Shown: positions 9,116 through 17,163 of the stretch, one piece after another | Layout: every line of letters begins with the position of its first letter | Position numbering within the stretch: the first letter of the stretch is position 1 | Translations under genes and position numbers: made by a program | Assembly (NCBI RefSeq): GCF_913773725.1 | Contig: NZ_CAJYGK010000086.1 | Coordinates: forward strand, 124,001 to 188,000 | Reading direction: 5' to 3' | Source of the DNA: an uncultured Aquabacterium sp. | Lineage (GTDB): Bacteria; Pseudomonadota; Gammaproteobacteria; Burkholderiales; Burkholderiaceae_C | DNA length: 64,000 bases | The notes under the pieces: generated by a model | The model's database searches: none | What the model was told of the DNA's origin: nothing | The model's input: the letters and a program-made list of their open reading frames with translations, nothing else

Positions 9116-9577
9116 TCAGGCCCGGGCGGCGGGCCGCCAGGGCCGCCACTCCACCGGGCCGATGGCATCCAGCGTGTTCTTGAGCAACAGGGCATAGGCG
9201 GTGTCGCCCTCCATCACGAGGCGCTGCTCGAAGAACAGCGTGTCCGGGTCATCGCGGCCCTGCATCAGGTCGACGAACGCGCGCGCCTCGGCATGCAGGC
9301 GCACCGCCACCGGCTCATCCTGCCGCGCCACGACCAGCCCGCCCGGCGTGGCGCGCAAGTGCAGCGTCAGGCCCAGGTCGGTCACCACCACATCGACGCG
9401 GCGCCCGCACAGGCGCGGCTGGATCTCGGGCGAGACCAGCGGCCACCAGCGCTGGGTCAGGAACTGCGCCGCCGCCCACGAAGGCGGCTGGGTCGGCAGT
9501 CGGCGCGCCACCGCGGACAGCGTGGGTGCCACGCGGGCCAGGGCCGCCCACGGCCACATCGGGGTCGACGTCGTCAT
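9116..9577 (-). CDS. ubiT: UbiT, SCP2-domain accessory factor for anaerobic ubiquinone synthesis
   Basis: A 153-residue protein with a sterol-carrier-protein-2-type lipid-binding fold. UbiT is needed with UbiU and UbiV for oxygen-independent ubiquinone synthesis and probably binds the hydrophobic intermediates. The C-terminal part with RLVMEGDTAYALLLKNTLDAI is typical of the SCP2 group. It is the last gene of a ubiU-ubiV-ubiT operon: its ATG at 9577 overlaps the ubiV stop as ATGA. Confidence 0.9.
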   Translation of the reverse strand: MTTSTPMWPWAALARVAPTLSAVARRLPTQPPSWAAAQFLTQRWWPLVSPEIQPRLCGRRVDVVVTDLGLTLHLRATPGGLVVARQDEPVAVRLHAEARAFVDLMQGRDDPDTLFFEQRLVMEGDTAYALLLKNTLDAIGPVEWRPWRPAARA

Positions 9578-10497
9578 GCCATGCTCCAGTTCATGCCCGG
9601 CTCACGGGCGGTTGCAAACCCATCGGCCAGCGGGCCGGGCAGCCGCAGGCCACGCAGCACGCGCTCGGCTTCCTGCGCGGCCAGGTCGCCGGCCACCAGG
9701 GCCTCGTACACGGCCATCACCTCGCGAAAGTCCTGCGAGCACGGTGACAGCCGCAGTGCATCCACACCCGCCGCGCGCAGGGCCGGCAGGTGGTGCACGA
9801 GGCACTGCACGGCCCCGGACTGCGTCTGGATGCCATTGAGTGCGAGGAACACCTGCCCCTCCTGCGATCTCACCGTGCAGCCGTCCGGATCGTCCCGGCA
9901 GATGAAGCCGCACTGGTCCTTCTGCAGGTTGTGGTGTCGGGCCGTGAAGCACCGTGCCGACAAGGCCAGCGGCAGGCGGCCGAAGGCCATCACCTCCACC
10001 GCGATCGCGTCGCGGTGCGCCGCAGCCACCGTCCGCACGCCCGCCAGGTCCAGTTCGACCGGGGCGAGCCACCGGGTGGCGCCCATGTCCCGGTACTCGG
10101 CCAGGGCCTCGCTGCTGTAGACGTTCACATGCGTGCCGATCGACCACGGACGCCCCGCGTGCCAGGCCAGCCGCACGGCGGCCGCATCGTTGGCCTCGAT
10201 CTGAACGTCACCGCGCTCGACCGCCTGTCGCACCGCACGCAACTCGGCCTCGGTTTCGATCAGGGCCAGCGTGCCCAGCCACACCTGTTTGCCGGCCTGG
10301 GTCAACTCGGCCGCGATGGCAACCCAGTCGGCGGGCTTCATGTCGCGCCGCCGCGAGCACACCACCTCGCCGATGACGACATCCCGTGCGGTGCTGTCGG
10401 CCACGTCCGCGTAGAACTGCAGGAGGGCATCGCGGCCCCAGTGGTATTGCACCGGTCCGATGGTCAGGCTCAGGCTCATGTCGTCATCCGGTTTCAT
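9574..10497 (-). CDS. ubiV: UbiV, U32-family iron-sulfur protein for anaerobic hydroxylation
   Basis: A 307-residue U32 peptidase-family protein. UbiV forms a complex with UbiU that carries [4Fe-4S] clusters and performs O2-independent ring hydroxylation in ubiquinone synthesis. The expected cysteines are present: one in GEVVCSRRRDMKP and three in ARCFTARHHNLQKDQCGFIC. The start at 10497 (MKPDDDMSLSLT) overlaps the ubiU stop as ATGA; an internal ATG at 10479 is an alternative. Anaerobic quinone synthesis fits the neighbouring nitrate reductase, which needs quinol. Confidence 0.94.
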   Translation of the reverse strand: MKPDDDMSLSLTIGPVQYHWGRDALLQFYADVADSTARDVVIGEVVCSRRRDMKPADWVAIAAELTQAGKQVWLGTLALIETEAELRAVRQAVERGDVQIEANDAAAVRLAWHAGRPWSIGTHVNVYSSEALAEYRDMGATRWLAPVELDLAGVRTVAAAHRDAIAVEVMAFGRLPLALSARCFTARHHNLQKDQCGFICRDDPDGCTVRSQEGQVFLALNGIQTQSGAVQCLVHHLPALRAAGVDALRLSPCSQDFREVMAVYEALVAGDLAAQEAERVLRGLRLPGPLADGFATAREPGMNWSMA

Positions 10498-11507
10498 TGC
10501 CAAGGGCGGCTCAGCGCGCCCAGCGTCGTCTGGCGCCCTTCGGAGACCCGCTCCAGGGTCTGTCGCCACACAGGCGCCACCTGGAAGCGGTCCAACCCGG
10601 CCATGGCCTGGTCGATCGCCTGGCGCCACACCTTGGTGACCTGCCCGATGTAGGCTGCACTGCGCTGCCGCCCTTCGATCTTGATGGCCGACACGCCCGC
10701 CTGGATGAGCTCGGGCAACACATCGAGCGTGTTCAGGCTGGTGGGCTCTTCCAGTGCGTGGTCCAGCTGCCCCGCCACGTCGAAGCGCCCCTTGCACAGC
10801 GTCGGATAGGCCCGGTGCTCCCCGGGCCCGTAGCGGTCGATCAGCACCCCACCCAGGCGAGCGTCGACACGGCCGCCCTGCTCCTCCCAGCGCACGGCCT
10901 CCGCGGGAGAACACACGCCCGCGTTGTTCGGAGAACACCCGGTGGCATACGACGACAGCGCACAACGGCCCTCCACCATCACGCACAGGCTACCGAAGCC
11001 GAAGACTTCGATCTCGACCGGCGACTGGCGTATCACATGGGCCACCTGCGACAGGGTCAGCACCCGCGGCAGCACCGCGCGCTGGATGCCATAGCGCTCG
11101 TGGTACAGCGCAATCGCCTCGTGGTTGGTGGCCGAGCCCTGCACCGACAGGTGCAACCGCAAATCCGGGTGATGGCGCTTCGCATAGGCCATCACGGCCA
11201 CATCGGCCACGATGAGCGCATCGACGCCCGCGTCGGCCGCGGCATCGACGGCGCGGAACCAGCCGGCCGGATCGGATGCCAGCGCCTGCGTGTTGATCGC
11301 CATCAGCACCTTGCGGCTCAATCGGTGAGCCTGCTGTACGGCGACCTTCAGCTCAGCGGGAGAGAAGTTGAGCCCGGCAAAGTTGCGGGCATTGGTGGCA
11401 TCGCGCAGGCCGAGGTAGACCGCATCGGCACCGGCTTCCAGCGCAACGTCGAGCGCGCGCGGTGAACCGGCCGGACAGACCAGTTCGGGCTTCATGACTG
11501 CATCCAT
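10494..11507 (-). CDS. ubiU: UbiU, U32-family iron-sulfur protein for anaerobic hydroxylation
   Basis: A 337-residue protein closely resembling E. coli UbiU along its whole length. All four cluster-binding cysteines can be placed: FGSLC, EGRC, GVCSPAEAVRW and YPTLCKGRF. The EEPTSLNTL and KIEGRQRSAAY stretches and the C-terminal TTLGA are also family hallmarks. It leads the ubiUVT operon. The start is MDAVMKPELVCPAG at 11507, or the internal ATG at 11495. A possible FNR-type half-palindrome lies at 11544-11557. Confidence 0.95.
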   Translation of the reverse strand: MDAVMKPELVCPAGSPRALDVALEAGADAVYLGLRDATNARNFAGLNFSPAELKVAVQQAHRLSRKVLMAINTQALASDPAGWFRAVDAAADAGVDALIVADVAVMAYAKRHHPDLRLHLSVQGSATNHEAIALYHERYGIQRAVLPRVLTLSQVAHVIRQSPVEIEVFGFGSLCVMVEGRCALSSYATGCSPNNAGVCSPAEAVRWEEQGGRVDARLGGVLIDRYGPGEHRAYPTLCKGRFDVAGQLDHALEEPTSLNTLDVLPELIQAGVSAIKIEGRQRSAAYIGQVTKVWRQAIDQAMAGLDRFQVAPVWRQTLERVSEGRQTTLGALSRPWQ

Positions 11508-11543
11508 GGCGGTGCACTCTAGGCACCCCCTGGCATTGCGGCT

Positions 11544-11557
11544 TTGCGCAAGGTCAA
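11544..11557. promoter_or_regulatory. Candidate weak FNR/Dnr-type box upstream of ubiU
   Basis: The 14-mer TTGCGCAAGGTCAA keeps the outer TTG and TCAA of the TTGAT-N4-ATCAA consensus but misses inner positions. Its centre is 43 bp upstream of the ubiU ATG at 11507. Oxygen or nitric-oxide control would make sense for ubiUVT, but this match alone is weak. Confidence 0.35.
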
Positions 11558-11648
11558 GCTGCGGTGGTGGCGTTGCTCCGGACCGTCGGCGTCTCTGGCA
11601 CCTCGCCGCCAATGGCATTCTGCCGCGTCGTGGCCAGCACGGATGACC

Positions 11649-12272
11649 TCACCGATGGGCGTTGGCCAACGCCACGCCGAAAGCGACGAACACGCCGCCC
11701 GTGACGCGGTTGAACCAACGCGTGTGATCACCCAGCCAGGGCGCAATGCGCTGGGCCAGTGCGGCCAGCATGGCTTCATACAGCACCTCGACGACCACGA
11801 AAGTGCCACCGAAGACGGCCAGCTGGGTCCAGAACGGCACGCCGGGCACGATGAACTGCGGCAGGAAGGCAGCAAAGAACACGATGCCCTTGGGATTGGT
11901 GGCGGCCACCAGGAAGCCCTGCACAAAAAGCCTGAATCCCGAGGCCCCAGGCACGTCCTCGCCTTCGGACACCACCGCGATGGGCTGGGCCGGCGCCATC
12001 GAGAGCCGCAGGCCCAGGTAGGCGAGATAGGCCGCCCCCACCATCTTGGCCACCATGAAGCTGCGCTCCGACGCCGCAAGCAAAGCGCCCATGCCTGCCA
12101 GCGACACCGCGATCAACAGCAGAAAGCCAAGGGCGCCGCCGAGCACGGTGAACAGCGTGCGCTGCAGGCCGAAGCGCGCGCCATGCGTCAGGGCCAGCAG
12201 CCCGTTGGGGCCCGGCGCGAACGACAGCCCGACGGCCGCCACGAGGTAAACCAACCAGAGTTCGAAGGACAC
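11649..12272 (-). CDS. LysE/RhtB-family amino acid exporter
   Basis: A 207-residue inner-membrane protein with about six hydrophobic segments. The LysE family hallmark is seen near the N-terminus (GLSFAPGPNGLLALTHGARFG) and again in AATNPKGIVFFAAFLPQFI. The most probable start is the GTG at 12272 giving MSFELWLVYLV; the frame continues upstream but those residues are not membrane-like and overlap the nrdG end. The substrate is unknown: family members export lysine, threonine, homoserine and related compounds. Confidence 0.88.
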   Translation of the reverse strand: MSFELWLVYLVAAVGLSFAPGPNGLLALTHGARFGLQRTLFTVLGGALGFLLLIAVSLAGMGALLAASERSFMVAKMVGAAYLAYLGLRLSMAPAQPIAVVSEGEDVPGASGFRLFVQGFLVAATNPKGIVFFAAFLPQFIVPGVPFWTQLAVFGGTFVVVEVLYEAMLAALAQRIAPWLGDHTRWFNRVTGGVFVAFGVALANAHR

Positions 12273-12334
12273 GACCCGCTCCACAGTGCAGCAGTCACTG
12301 TAGCGCAGCCCCAGTCGGGCTGCTCCGATGCGAC

Positions 12335-13087
12335 TCAGGTGCCGCGCAGTTGCACCGTCAGCCCGGGCCGCGCGAGCCGGCTCACCAGGGCCGCGGGCGG
12401 CATCTGCCAACCCGCACCCAACGCCGCCTGCGTGTCGGGTGTCGGGCGATAGCCCTGCAGCATCCATGTGTGGGCTCCTGCCTCAGCCAGCTCATCCGCC
12501 AGCCGCATGAGGGCGCCATCGGGCAACAGCGCAGGGTGCCAAGTGGTGCGCAACTCGTGGGGCTTGGCGCTGGCCAGCACGCGATGCAGGCTGTGCCGCA
12601 CGGGCTCTCCGCTGCCGCGCACGGCCGTCACCGCCTCGTAGTCGTCGAACGCGGTCTTCACGTCCAGCGCCACCCAGTCCACCAAGGGCAGACAACACGC
12701 CAGCCGATCGGGGTACAGCCCTGCGGTGTGCAGCCCGACCTCGAAGCCCAGATCCCGCACTTGCCGCATCGCGTGGGGCAAAGCAGCATCCAGTGTGGGC
12801 TCGCCGCCGCTGAACACGACGCCATCGAGCAGCCCCACGCGCTGCACCAGCGTGTCGAGCACACGATGCCATCGGGTCGTATCGGCCACCAGTCGGGCCT
12901 GCAGATCGGGGTTGTGGCAATAGTGGCAGCGCCACGGGCAGCCCTGCACAAACACGACTGCCGCCAACTTGCCGGGCCAGTCGGTCGTGCTCAGCGGCGT
13001 GAACCCGCCGACAGCCAGGCAACCGGGCACGCGCGTCTCAGGCGCGAACGGCTTGGCGGTCGGGCTCGATGAAGTAGCGCCGCTCAT
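12335..13087 (-). CDS. nrdG: NrdG, activase of the anaerobic ribonucleotide reductase
   Basis: A 250-residue radical-SAM protein. NrdG uses a [4Fe-4S] cluster and SAM to make the glycyl radical on the class III reductase. The CxxxCxxC motif is in CPWRCHYCHNPDL, with the SGGEPTLDAAL motif further on. The ATG at 13087 lies inside the 3' end of the small glycyl-radical ORF, an overlap of 50 bp, and is preceded by AAAGGCGAG. The order nrdD, small ORF, nrdG indicates one transcript. Confidence 0.94.
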   Translation of the reverse strand: MSGATSSSPTAKPFAPETRVPGCLAVGGFTPLSTTDWPGKLAAVVFVQGCPWRCHYCHNPDLQARLVADTTRWHRVLDTLVQRVGLLDGVVFSGGEPTLDAALPHAMRQVRDLGFEVGLHTAGLYPDRLACCLPLVDWVALDVKTAFDDYEAVTAVRGSGEPVRHSLHRVLASAKPHELRTTWHPALLPDGALMRLADELAEAGAHTWMLQGYRPTPDTQAALGAGWQMPPAALVSRLARPGLTVQLRGT

Positions 13088-13229
13088 GGAACTCGCCTTT
13101 CTTGCCGATGTTGAACGAGGCGACGGGGCGGTGGTAGCCCATCACGCGGGTCCACACCTCGCAGCGCTGGCGTTCGTGCTCGGCCAGAACGGGATGGGGC
13201 GCGTCGGGGGTGTGTGCGATGTCGGACAT
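13038..13229 (-). CDS. nrdD: Stand-alone glycyl-radical domain of the class III ribonucleotide reductase
   Basis: A 63-residue protein with the motif CEVWTRVMGYHRPV. RVMGY fits the glycyl-radical consensus RVxGY, with Gly31 as the probable radical site, and the following FNIGKKGEFHERRYF is like the extreme C-terminus of longer NrdD proteins. The gene has its own ATG and an AAAGGAA ribosome site, starts 20 bp after the nrdD stop, and is in another frame from nrdD. It therefore looks like a true separate gene and not a simple frameshift. It overlaps nrdG by 50 bp. Because the large NrdD here lacks a glycyl motif, this peptide presumably completes the enzyme in trans. Confidence 0.85.
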   Translation of the reverse strand: MSDIAHTPDAPHPVLAEHERQRCEVWTRVMGYHRPVASFNIGKKGEFHERRYFIEPDRQAVRA

Positions 13230-13249
13230 GGGTTTCCTTTCAAGCGAGA

Positions 13250-15031
13250 TCAGGCGGGTTGGAGATCAGGAGTGGCCGACGCCGGCTGCCGGCGCGCCAG
13301 GGCGGCTTCGTCGCAGTGCGGGCAGAAGGCGTGCTCGCCCGCCAGGTAACCGTGCACCGGGCAGATCGAGAACGTCGGCGTGACGGTGATGTAGGGAAGA
13401 CGGAAACGGCTGAGCGCACGGCGCACCAGGGCCTTGCAGGCCTCGGCCGACGACACCCGCTCACCCAGGTAGAGGTGCAGCACCGTGCCCCCCGTGTATC
13501 GGGTCTGCAGCGGCTCCTGTCGGGCCAGGGCCTCGAACGGGTCATCGCAAAAGCCCACAGGCAGTTGAGACGAGTTCGTGTAGTAGGGCTGCGCGTCCGT
13601 GCCCGCCTGCAGGATGTCGGGCCAGCGCTGGCGGTCTTCCTTGGCGAACCGGTAGGTCGTGCCCTCGGCGGGTGTGGCTTCCAGGTTGTACAGGTGGCCG
13701 GTGGCTTCCTGCATGGCCGTGATGCGGGTGCGGATGTGGTCCAGGAAGCGCACCGCAAAGGCCTCGCCCCACGGGGTGGTGATGTCGTGCGCATCGCCCG
13801 TGAAGTTGCGGATCATCTCGTTGATGCCATTCACGCCCACGGTCGAGAAGTGGTTGCGCAGCGTGCCCAGGTAACGCTTGGTGTAAGGAAAGAGCCCGGC
13901 ATCCATGTGCTCCTGGATGACCTTGCGCTTGATCTCGAGGCTGCGGGCGGCCAGATCGAGCAGCGCGTCGGTGCGGGCCAGCAGCGCGGCCTCGTCGCCC
14001 GCATGCAGGTAGCCCAGCCGCGCGCAGTTGAGCGTGACCACCCCGAGCGAGCCCGTCTGTTCGGCCGACCCGAACAGCCCGTTGCCGCGCTTGAGCAGCT
14101 CGCGCAGGTCGAGCTGCAGGCGGCAGCACATCGAGCGGATCATGTGCGGCTGCAGCTCGGAGTTGAGGAAGTTCTGGAAGTAAGGCAGACCGTACTTGGC
14201 CGTCATCTCGAACAGCCGCTGCGTGTTCGGATGGTCCCAGTCGAAATCCTTGGTGATGTTGTAGGTGGGGATGGGAAACGTGAACGCCCGGCCCTTGGCA
14301 TCGCCCGTCATCATCACGTCGATGTAGGCCTGGTTGATCATGTCCATCTCGGCCTGCAGCTCGCCATAGCTGAACGGCATCTCGACGCCCCCGATCACGG
14401 GCACCTGCTCGCGCAGGTCTTCTGGACAGGTCCAGTCGAACGTCAGGTTGGTGAAAGGCGTCTGCGTGCCCCAGCGCGAGGGCACGTTCAGGTTGTAGAT
14501 CAGCTCCTGGATGCACTGGCGCACCTGGGCGTAATCCAGCGCGTCCTTGCGGATGAAGGGTGCGAGGTAGGTGTCGAAGGAGCTGAAGGCCTGGGCCCCG
14601 GCCCATTCGTTCTGCAGCGTGCCCAGGAAGTTGACGATCTGCCCCACGGCCGACGACAGGTGCTTGGGCGGGCCCGCTTCGACCTTGCCTGGCACCCCAT
14701 TGAGGCCTTCGTGCAGCAGCGTGCGCAGCGACCAGCCGGCGCAGTAGCCCGAGAGCATGTCGAGGTCATGGATGTGGATGTCCGCCTCGCGATGGGCCTG
14801 CCCGACCTCGTCCGGGTACACGTGGCTGAGCCAGTAGTTGGCGATCACCTTGCCCGACACGTTGAGGATCAGCCCGCCGAGCGAATAGCCCTGGTTGGCG
14901 TTGGCGTGGATGCGCCAGTCCTGGCGGTCGAGGTATTCGTTGACCGAGCGCCCCACATCCACGGCGATCCGCCGGTCTGAGGGCGGGATCTCGGCCCGGG
15001 AAGAGGTCGCGGCGGTCAAAGGCGGCGTCAT
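13250..15031 (-). CDS. nrdD: Anaerobic ribonucleoside-triphosphate reductase large chain, lacking the glycyl-radical motif
   Basis: A 593-residue class III reductase chain that reduces ribonucleotides for DNA synthesis without oxygen. Family stretches include DIHIHDLDMLSGYCAGWSL, NLNVPSRWGTQTPFTNLTF and GSLGVVTLNCARLGY (candidate thiyl cysteine). The C-terminus has a zinc-ribbon-like CPVHGYLAGEHAFCPHC. No N-terminal ATP cone is seen and no RVxGY motif follows the zinc ribbon, so the chain is shorter than E. coli NrdD (about 710). The start at 15031 (MTPPLTAATSS) has GGAG just upstream. An FNR/Dnr palindrome lies 79 bp upstream. Confidence 0.94.
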   Translation of the reverse strand: MTPPLTAATSSRAEIPPSDRRIAVDVGRSVNEYLDRQDWRIHANANQGYSLGGLILNVSGKVIANYWLSHVYPDEVGQAHREADIHIHDLDMLSGYCAGWSLRTLLHEGLNGVPGKVEAGPPKHLSSAVGQIVNFLGTLQNEWAGAQAFSSFDTYLAPFIRKDALDYAQVRQCIQELIYNLNVPSRWGTQTPFTNLTFDWTCPEDLREQVPVIGGVEMPFSYGELQAEMDMINQAYIDVMMTGDAKGRAFTFPIPTYNITKDFDWDHPNTQRLFEMTAKYGLPYFQNFLNSELQPHMIRSMCCRLQLDLRELLKRGNGLFGSAEQTGSLGVVTLNCARLGYLHAGDEAALLARTDALLDLAARSLEIKRKVIQEHMDAGLFPYTKRYLGTLRNHFSTVGVNGINEMIRNFTGDAHDITTPWGEAFAVRFLDHIRTRITAMQEATGHLYNLEATPAEGTTYRFAKEDRQRWPDILQAGTDAQPYYTNSSQLPVGFCDDPFEALARQEPLQTRYTGGTVLHLYLGERVSSAEACKALVRRALSRFRLPYITVTPTFSICPVHGYLAGEHAFCPHCDEAALARRQPASATPDLQPA

Positions 15032-15109
15032 GTCATCTCCACTACATCTAGTGTCCGGAACCACCCCGGAACGCTATGGGTAGTGTTCTGACCTCTGATG
15101 AGCAGGGTT

Positions 15110-15123
15110 TTGACGCGCGTCAA
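15110..15123. promoter_or_regulatory. FNR/Dnr-type binding site upstream of nrdD
   Basis: TTGACGCGCGTCAA is a perfect palindrome of the form TTGAC-N4-GTCAA, one change per half-site from the FNR consensus TTGAT-N4-ATCAA and typical of Anr/Dnr-like sites. It lies 79 bp upstream of the nrdD ATG at 15031 on the minus strand. The Dnr-like regulator at 7173-7889 is a candidate ligand. Confidence 0.65.
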
Positions 15124-15180
15124 ACGCAGACTGCAGATCAGCAGGCGAGGCCACACGGTGGCCGCCGTCTCGGCGGACCG

Positions 15181-15663
15181 TCAGTCAACCCGCAGGACCT
15201 CGAACTGCTGTCGGGTCAGCGCGACCTGGAGCGCCACTTCGTCCCCCTCGCACTTGCCCAGCATGGCCCTGCCCAGAGGGGATGCGCTGCTGATGACCTG
15301 AACGGGCTGGGCACCGCTGACCAGCTGCATGCTGCCGCCGTCCGGGCCGAGAAAGAGCAGTTGCTGCTTGTCGTCGGCGTCGACCAGGCACACCAACGCG
15401 CCGAGCTGGATGCCTTGGCTGGCATCGTAGGGGCGCGGGCGGAACTGACGCCAATGCGCGATCGCCTGACGGATGGCCTCGGCGCGACGAGCTTGGCCCG
15501 TGGCCAGATAGGCAGCTTCGAGCCCCAGGGGGTCGTACTTGTTCTCGGCGATGTTCTCTTCGTGCGTCGCCGTTTCATGGGCCGTCCGCGCTGCCTGTTC
15601 GACCTGCAACAGGTCTTCGGCGAGCCGTTCCAGCACCTGCTGCTGTAGCAAGAGTTTGTCCAT
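15181..15663 (-). CDS. GreA/GreB-like transcription elongation factor
   Basis: A 160-residue protein. Residues about 1-75 are predicted helical and rich in charged residues, like the Gre coiled coil. Residues about 85-155 resemble the GreA/GreB C-terminal domain, including ISSASPLGRAMLGKCEGDEV. Gre factors bind the RNA polymerase secondary channel and stimulate cleavage of backtracked RNA. It follows the M16 peptidase gene by 21 bp on the same strand. It is not an obvious orthologue of either GreA or GreB and may be a paralogue. Confidence 0.82.
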   Translation of the reverse strand: MDKLLLQQQVLERLAEDLLQVEQAARTAHETATHEENIAENKYDPLGLEAAYLATGQARRAEAIRQAIAHWRQFRPRPYDASQGIQLGALVCLVDADDKQQLLFLGPDGGSMQLVSGAQPVQVISSASPLGRAMLGKCEGDEVALQVALTRQQFEVLRVD

Positions 15664-15684
15664 GATGAGAGACTTCGAACTCGC

Positions 15685-17013
15685 CTACGGCATCTGACGG
15701 ACGCTGGCGGCCAGACAGCCCGCCAGGTGCCGCGCAGACTTGACGCTGACACCCTTGCCGGTGATCGACAGCGCCGGGGGATGGGCGAGCATCCGCACGA
15801 AGACGTCCCGGACTTCTTCCGCGCGGATGTCGTCGATCAAGGCCATGGTCTCGGACAGCGGCGTCACGCTCCCGCTGGCCCAGAGTTCTTCGACGGCCCG
15901 CTCCATCGTCGCGAAGGGTCGCTCACTGGCACGCACGTACGAGACGGTCAACTGGTTCTTCGCGCGCTCCAGATGGACAGGATCAATGCGGGTCGTCTGG
16001 GCATGCAGCAGCTCGCCCGTCACCTGAACCAGCGCCTCGATCTTGTCCGGGGTGGTCACCGCATGCACCAAGAAATTGAGCCAGTTGTCTCCACCGTCGA
16101 TGCTCGCATCGGCCGTGTAGGCCAGGCCGAGCCGCTCGCGCACCGTGTCGACCAACGGGGCAGACATCCCGCAGCCGAACAGATTGGCCGCAAGCGCGGC
16201 GGCCAGACGCAAGCGCCGCGATGGCATGTCGTCCGGGCCCGTGGGCATCACGGGATACGCAACGTTCAGGAACACCTGCGAGACTTGGGTAAAGCGCCGG
16301 GCCACCGCCTGGCCGGCATATGCCGCGGGCGTGGGTGGATGCGACCCGACGCCGTCGGTCGATGCCGGCATGGCCGCGAACAGATCCTCGGCGTGGCTCA
16401 TCCACGCGTCGACGTCGAAGTGGCCGGCCGCGACGACAACCGTGTTGTCGGCCACGTAATGCCGCTGCACATGGCGAACCAGATCGTCGCGCGTGAAGCC
16501 CTCGATGTTCTCGACCGTGCCGATGACGGGCATGCCCATGGGATGGCCCCCCCAGATGGCGCGGTCGAGCAGGTCGTTGCCACTGTCGTCGGGGTCTTCG
16601 TCGTACTCGATGGCTTCCTGGCGGATCACCTCCAGTTCGCGCTGCAGTTCAACTTCGGGAAACGTGCTGTGGAGCACGATGTCGGCCGTCATGCCGAGCA
16701 GTTGCTGCGCGTGCGCGCCCAGGCCGGTCATGAAATAGCCGGTGCTGTCCTTGCCCGTGTAGGCGTTGACGTCCGCGCCCAGCCGCTCCGCATCCAGGTT
16801 GATCGCCTGCACGGAACGCGTGGTGGTGCCCTTGAAGGCCATGTGCTCAAGGACATGGCCGATGCCATTGGTGGCGGGCGTTTCGTCGCGAGACCCGACG
16901 CGCAGGAAGACGCCCACGCTGACGCTCCGTACGTGGGGCATGGGAAGGGCCAACAGCCGGACACCGTTGGGCAGCGTACGGAGAAGCGGCTGGGTACCAA
17001 TTTCATCTTGCAT
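15685..17013 (-). CDS. M16-family zinc metallopeptidase
   Basis: A 442-residue pitrilysin/processing-peptidase-like protein. The inverted zinc motif HxxEH is at His53, Glu56 and His57 (HVLEHMAF), and a downstream acidic segment VIRQEAIEYDEDPDD provides the usual third ligand region. The later GLAYTADASIDGG matches the active-site Arg/Tyr lobe of the family. The start MQDEIGTQPLLRTLPNGVRL at 17013 is typical, since the family begins with a short strand before LPNGLRV. No signal peptide is seen. The substrate is unknown. Confidence 0.9.
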   Translation of the reverse strand: MQDEIGTQPLLRTLPNGVRLLALPMPHVRSVSVGVFLRVGSRDETPATNGIGHVLEHMAFKGTTTRSVQAINLDAERLGADVNAYTGKDSTGYFMTGLGAHAQQLLGMTADIVLHSTFPEVELQRELEVIRQEAIEYDEDPDDSGNDLLDRAIWGGHPMGMPVIGTVENIEGFTRDDLVRHVQRHYVADNTVVVAAGHFDVDAWMSHAEDLFAAMPASTDGVGSHPPTPAAYAGQAVARRFTQVSQVFLNVAYPVMPTGPDDMPSRRLRLAAALAANLFGCGMSAPLVDTVRERLGLAYTADASIDGGDNWLNFLVHAVTTPDKIEALVQVTGELLHAQTTRIDPVHLERAKNQLTVSYVRASERPFATMERAVEELWASGSVTPLSETMALIDDIRAEEVRDVFVRMLAHPPALSITGKGVSVKSARHLAGCLAASVRQMP

Positions 17014-17163
17014 GGCCCATTGTCGCCGCGACCTGGGCTCACCGGATGCGTGCTTCCTGCCCTGCCCCTGATGCTGAAGTGCGAACGCACTCCACTGGCG
17101 CCATGACAACTGCCGTCATCCCTCTCCCAGCATTGCGTCATTGGGAAGGGCAGATCGGTGCGC

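Noticed and set aside
13038-13250. A frameshift in nrdD explaining the separate glycyl-radical ORF
   Set aside because: The small ORF has its own ATG and ribosome site, and nrdD ends with a normal tail after its zinc ribbon. A sequencing error cannot be fully excluded without reads.
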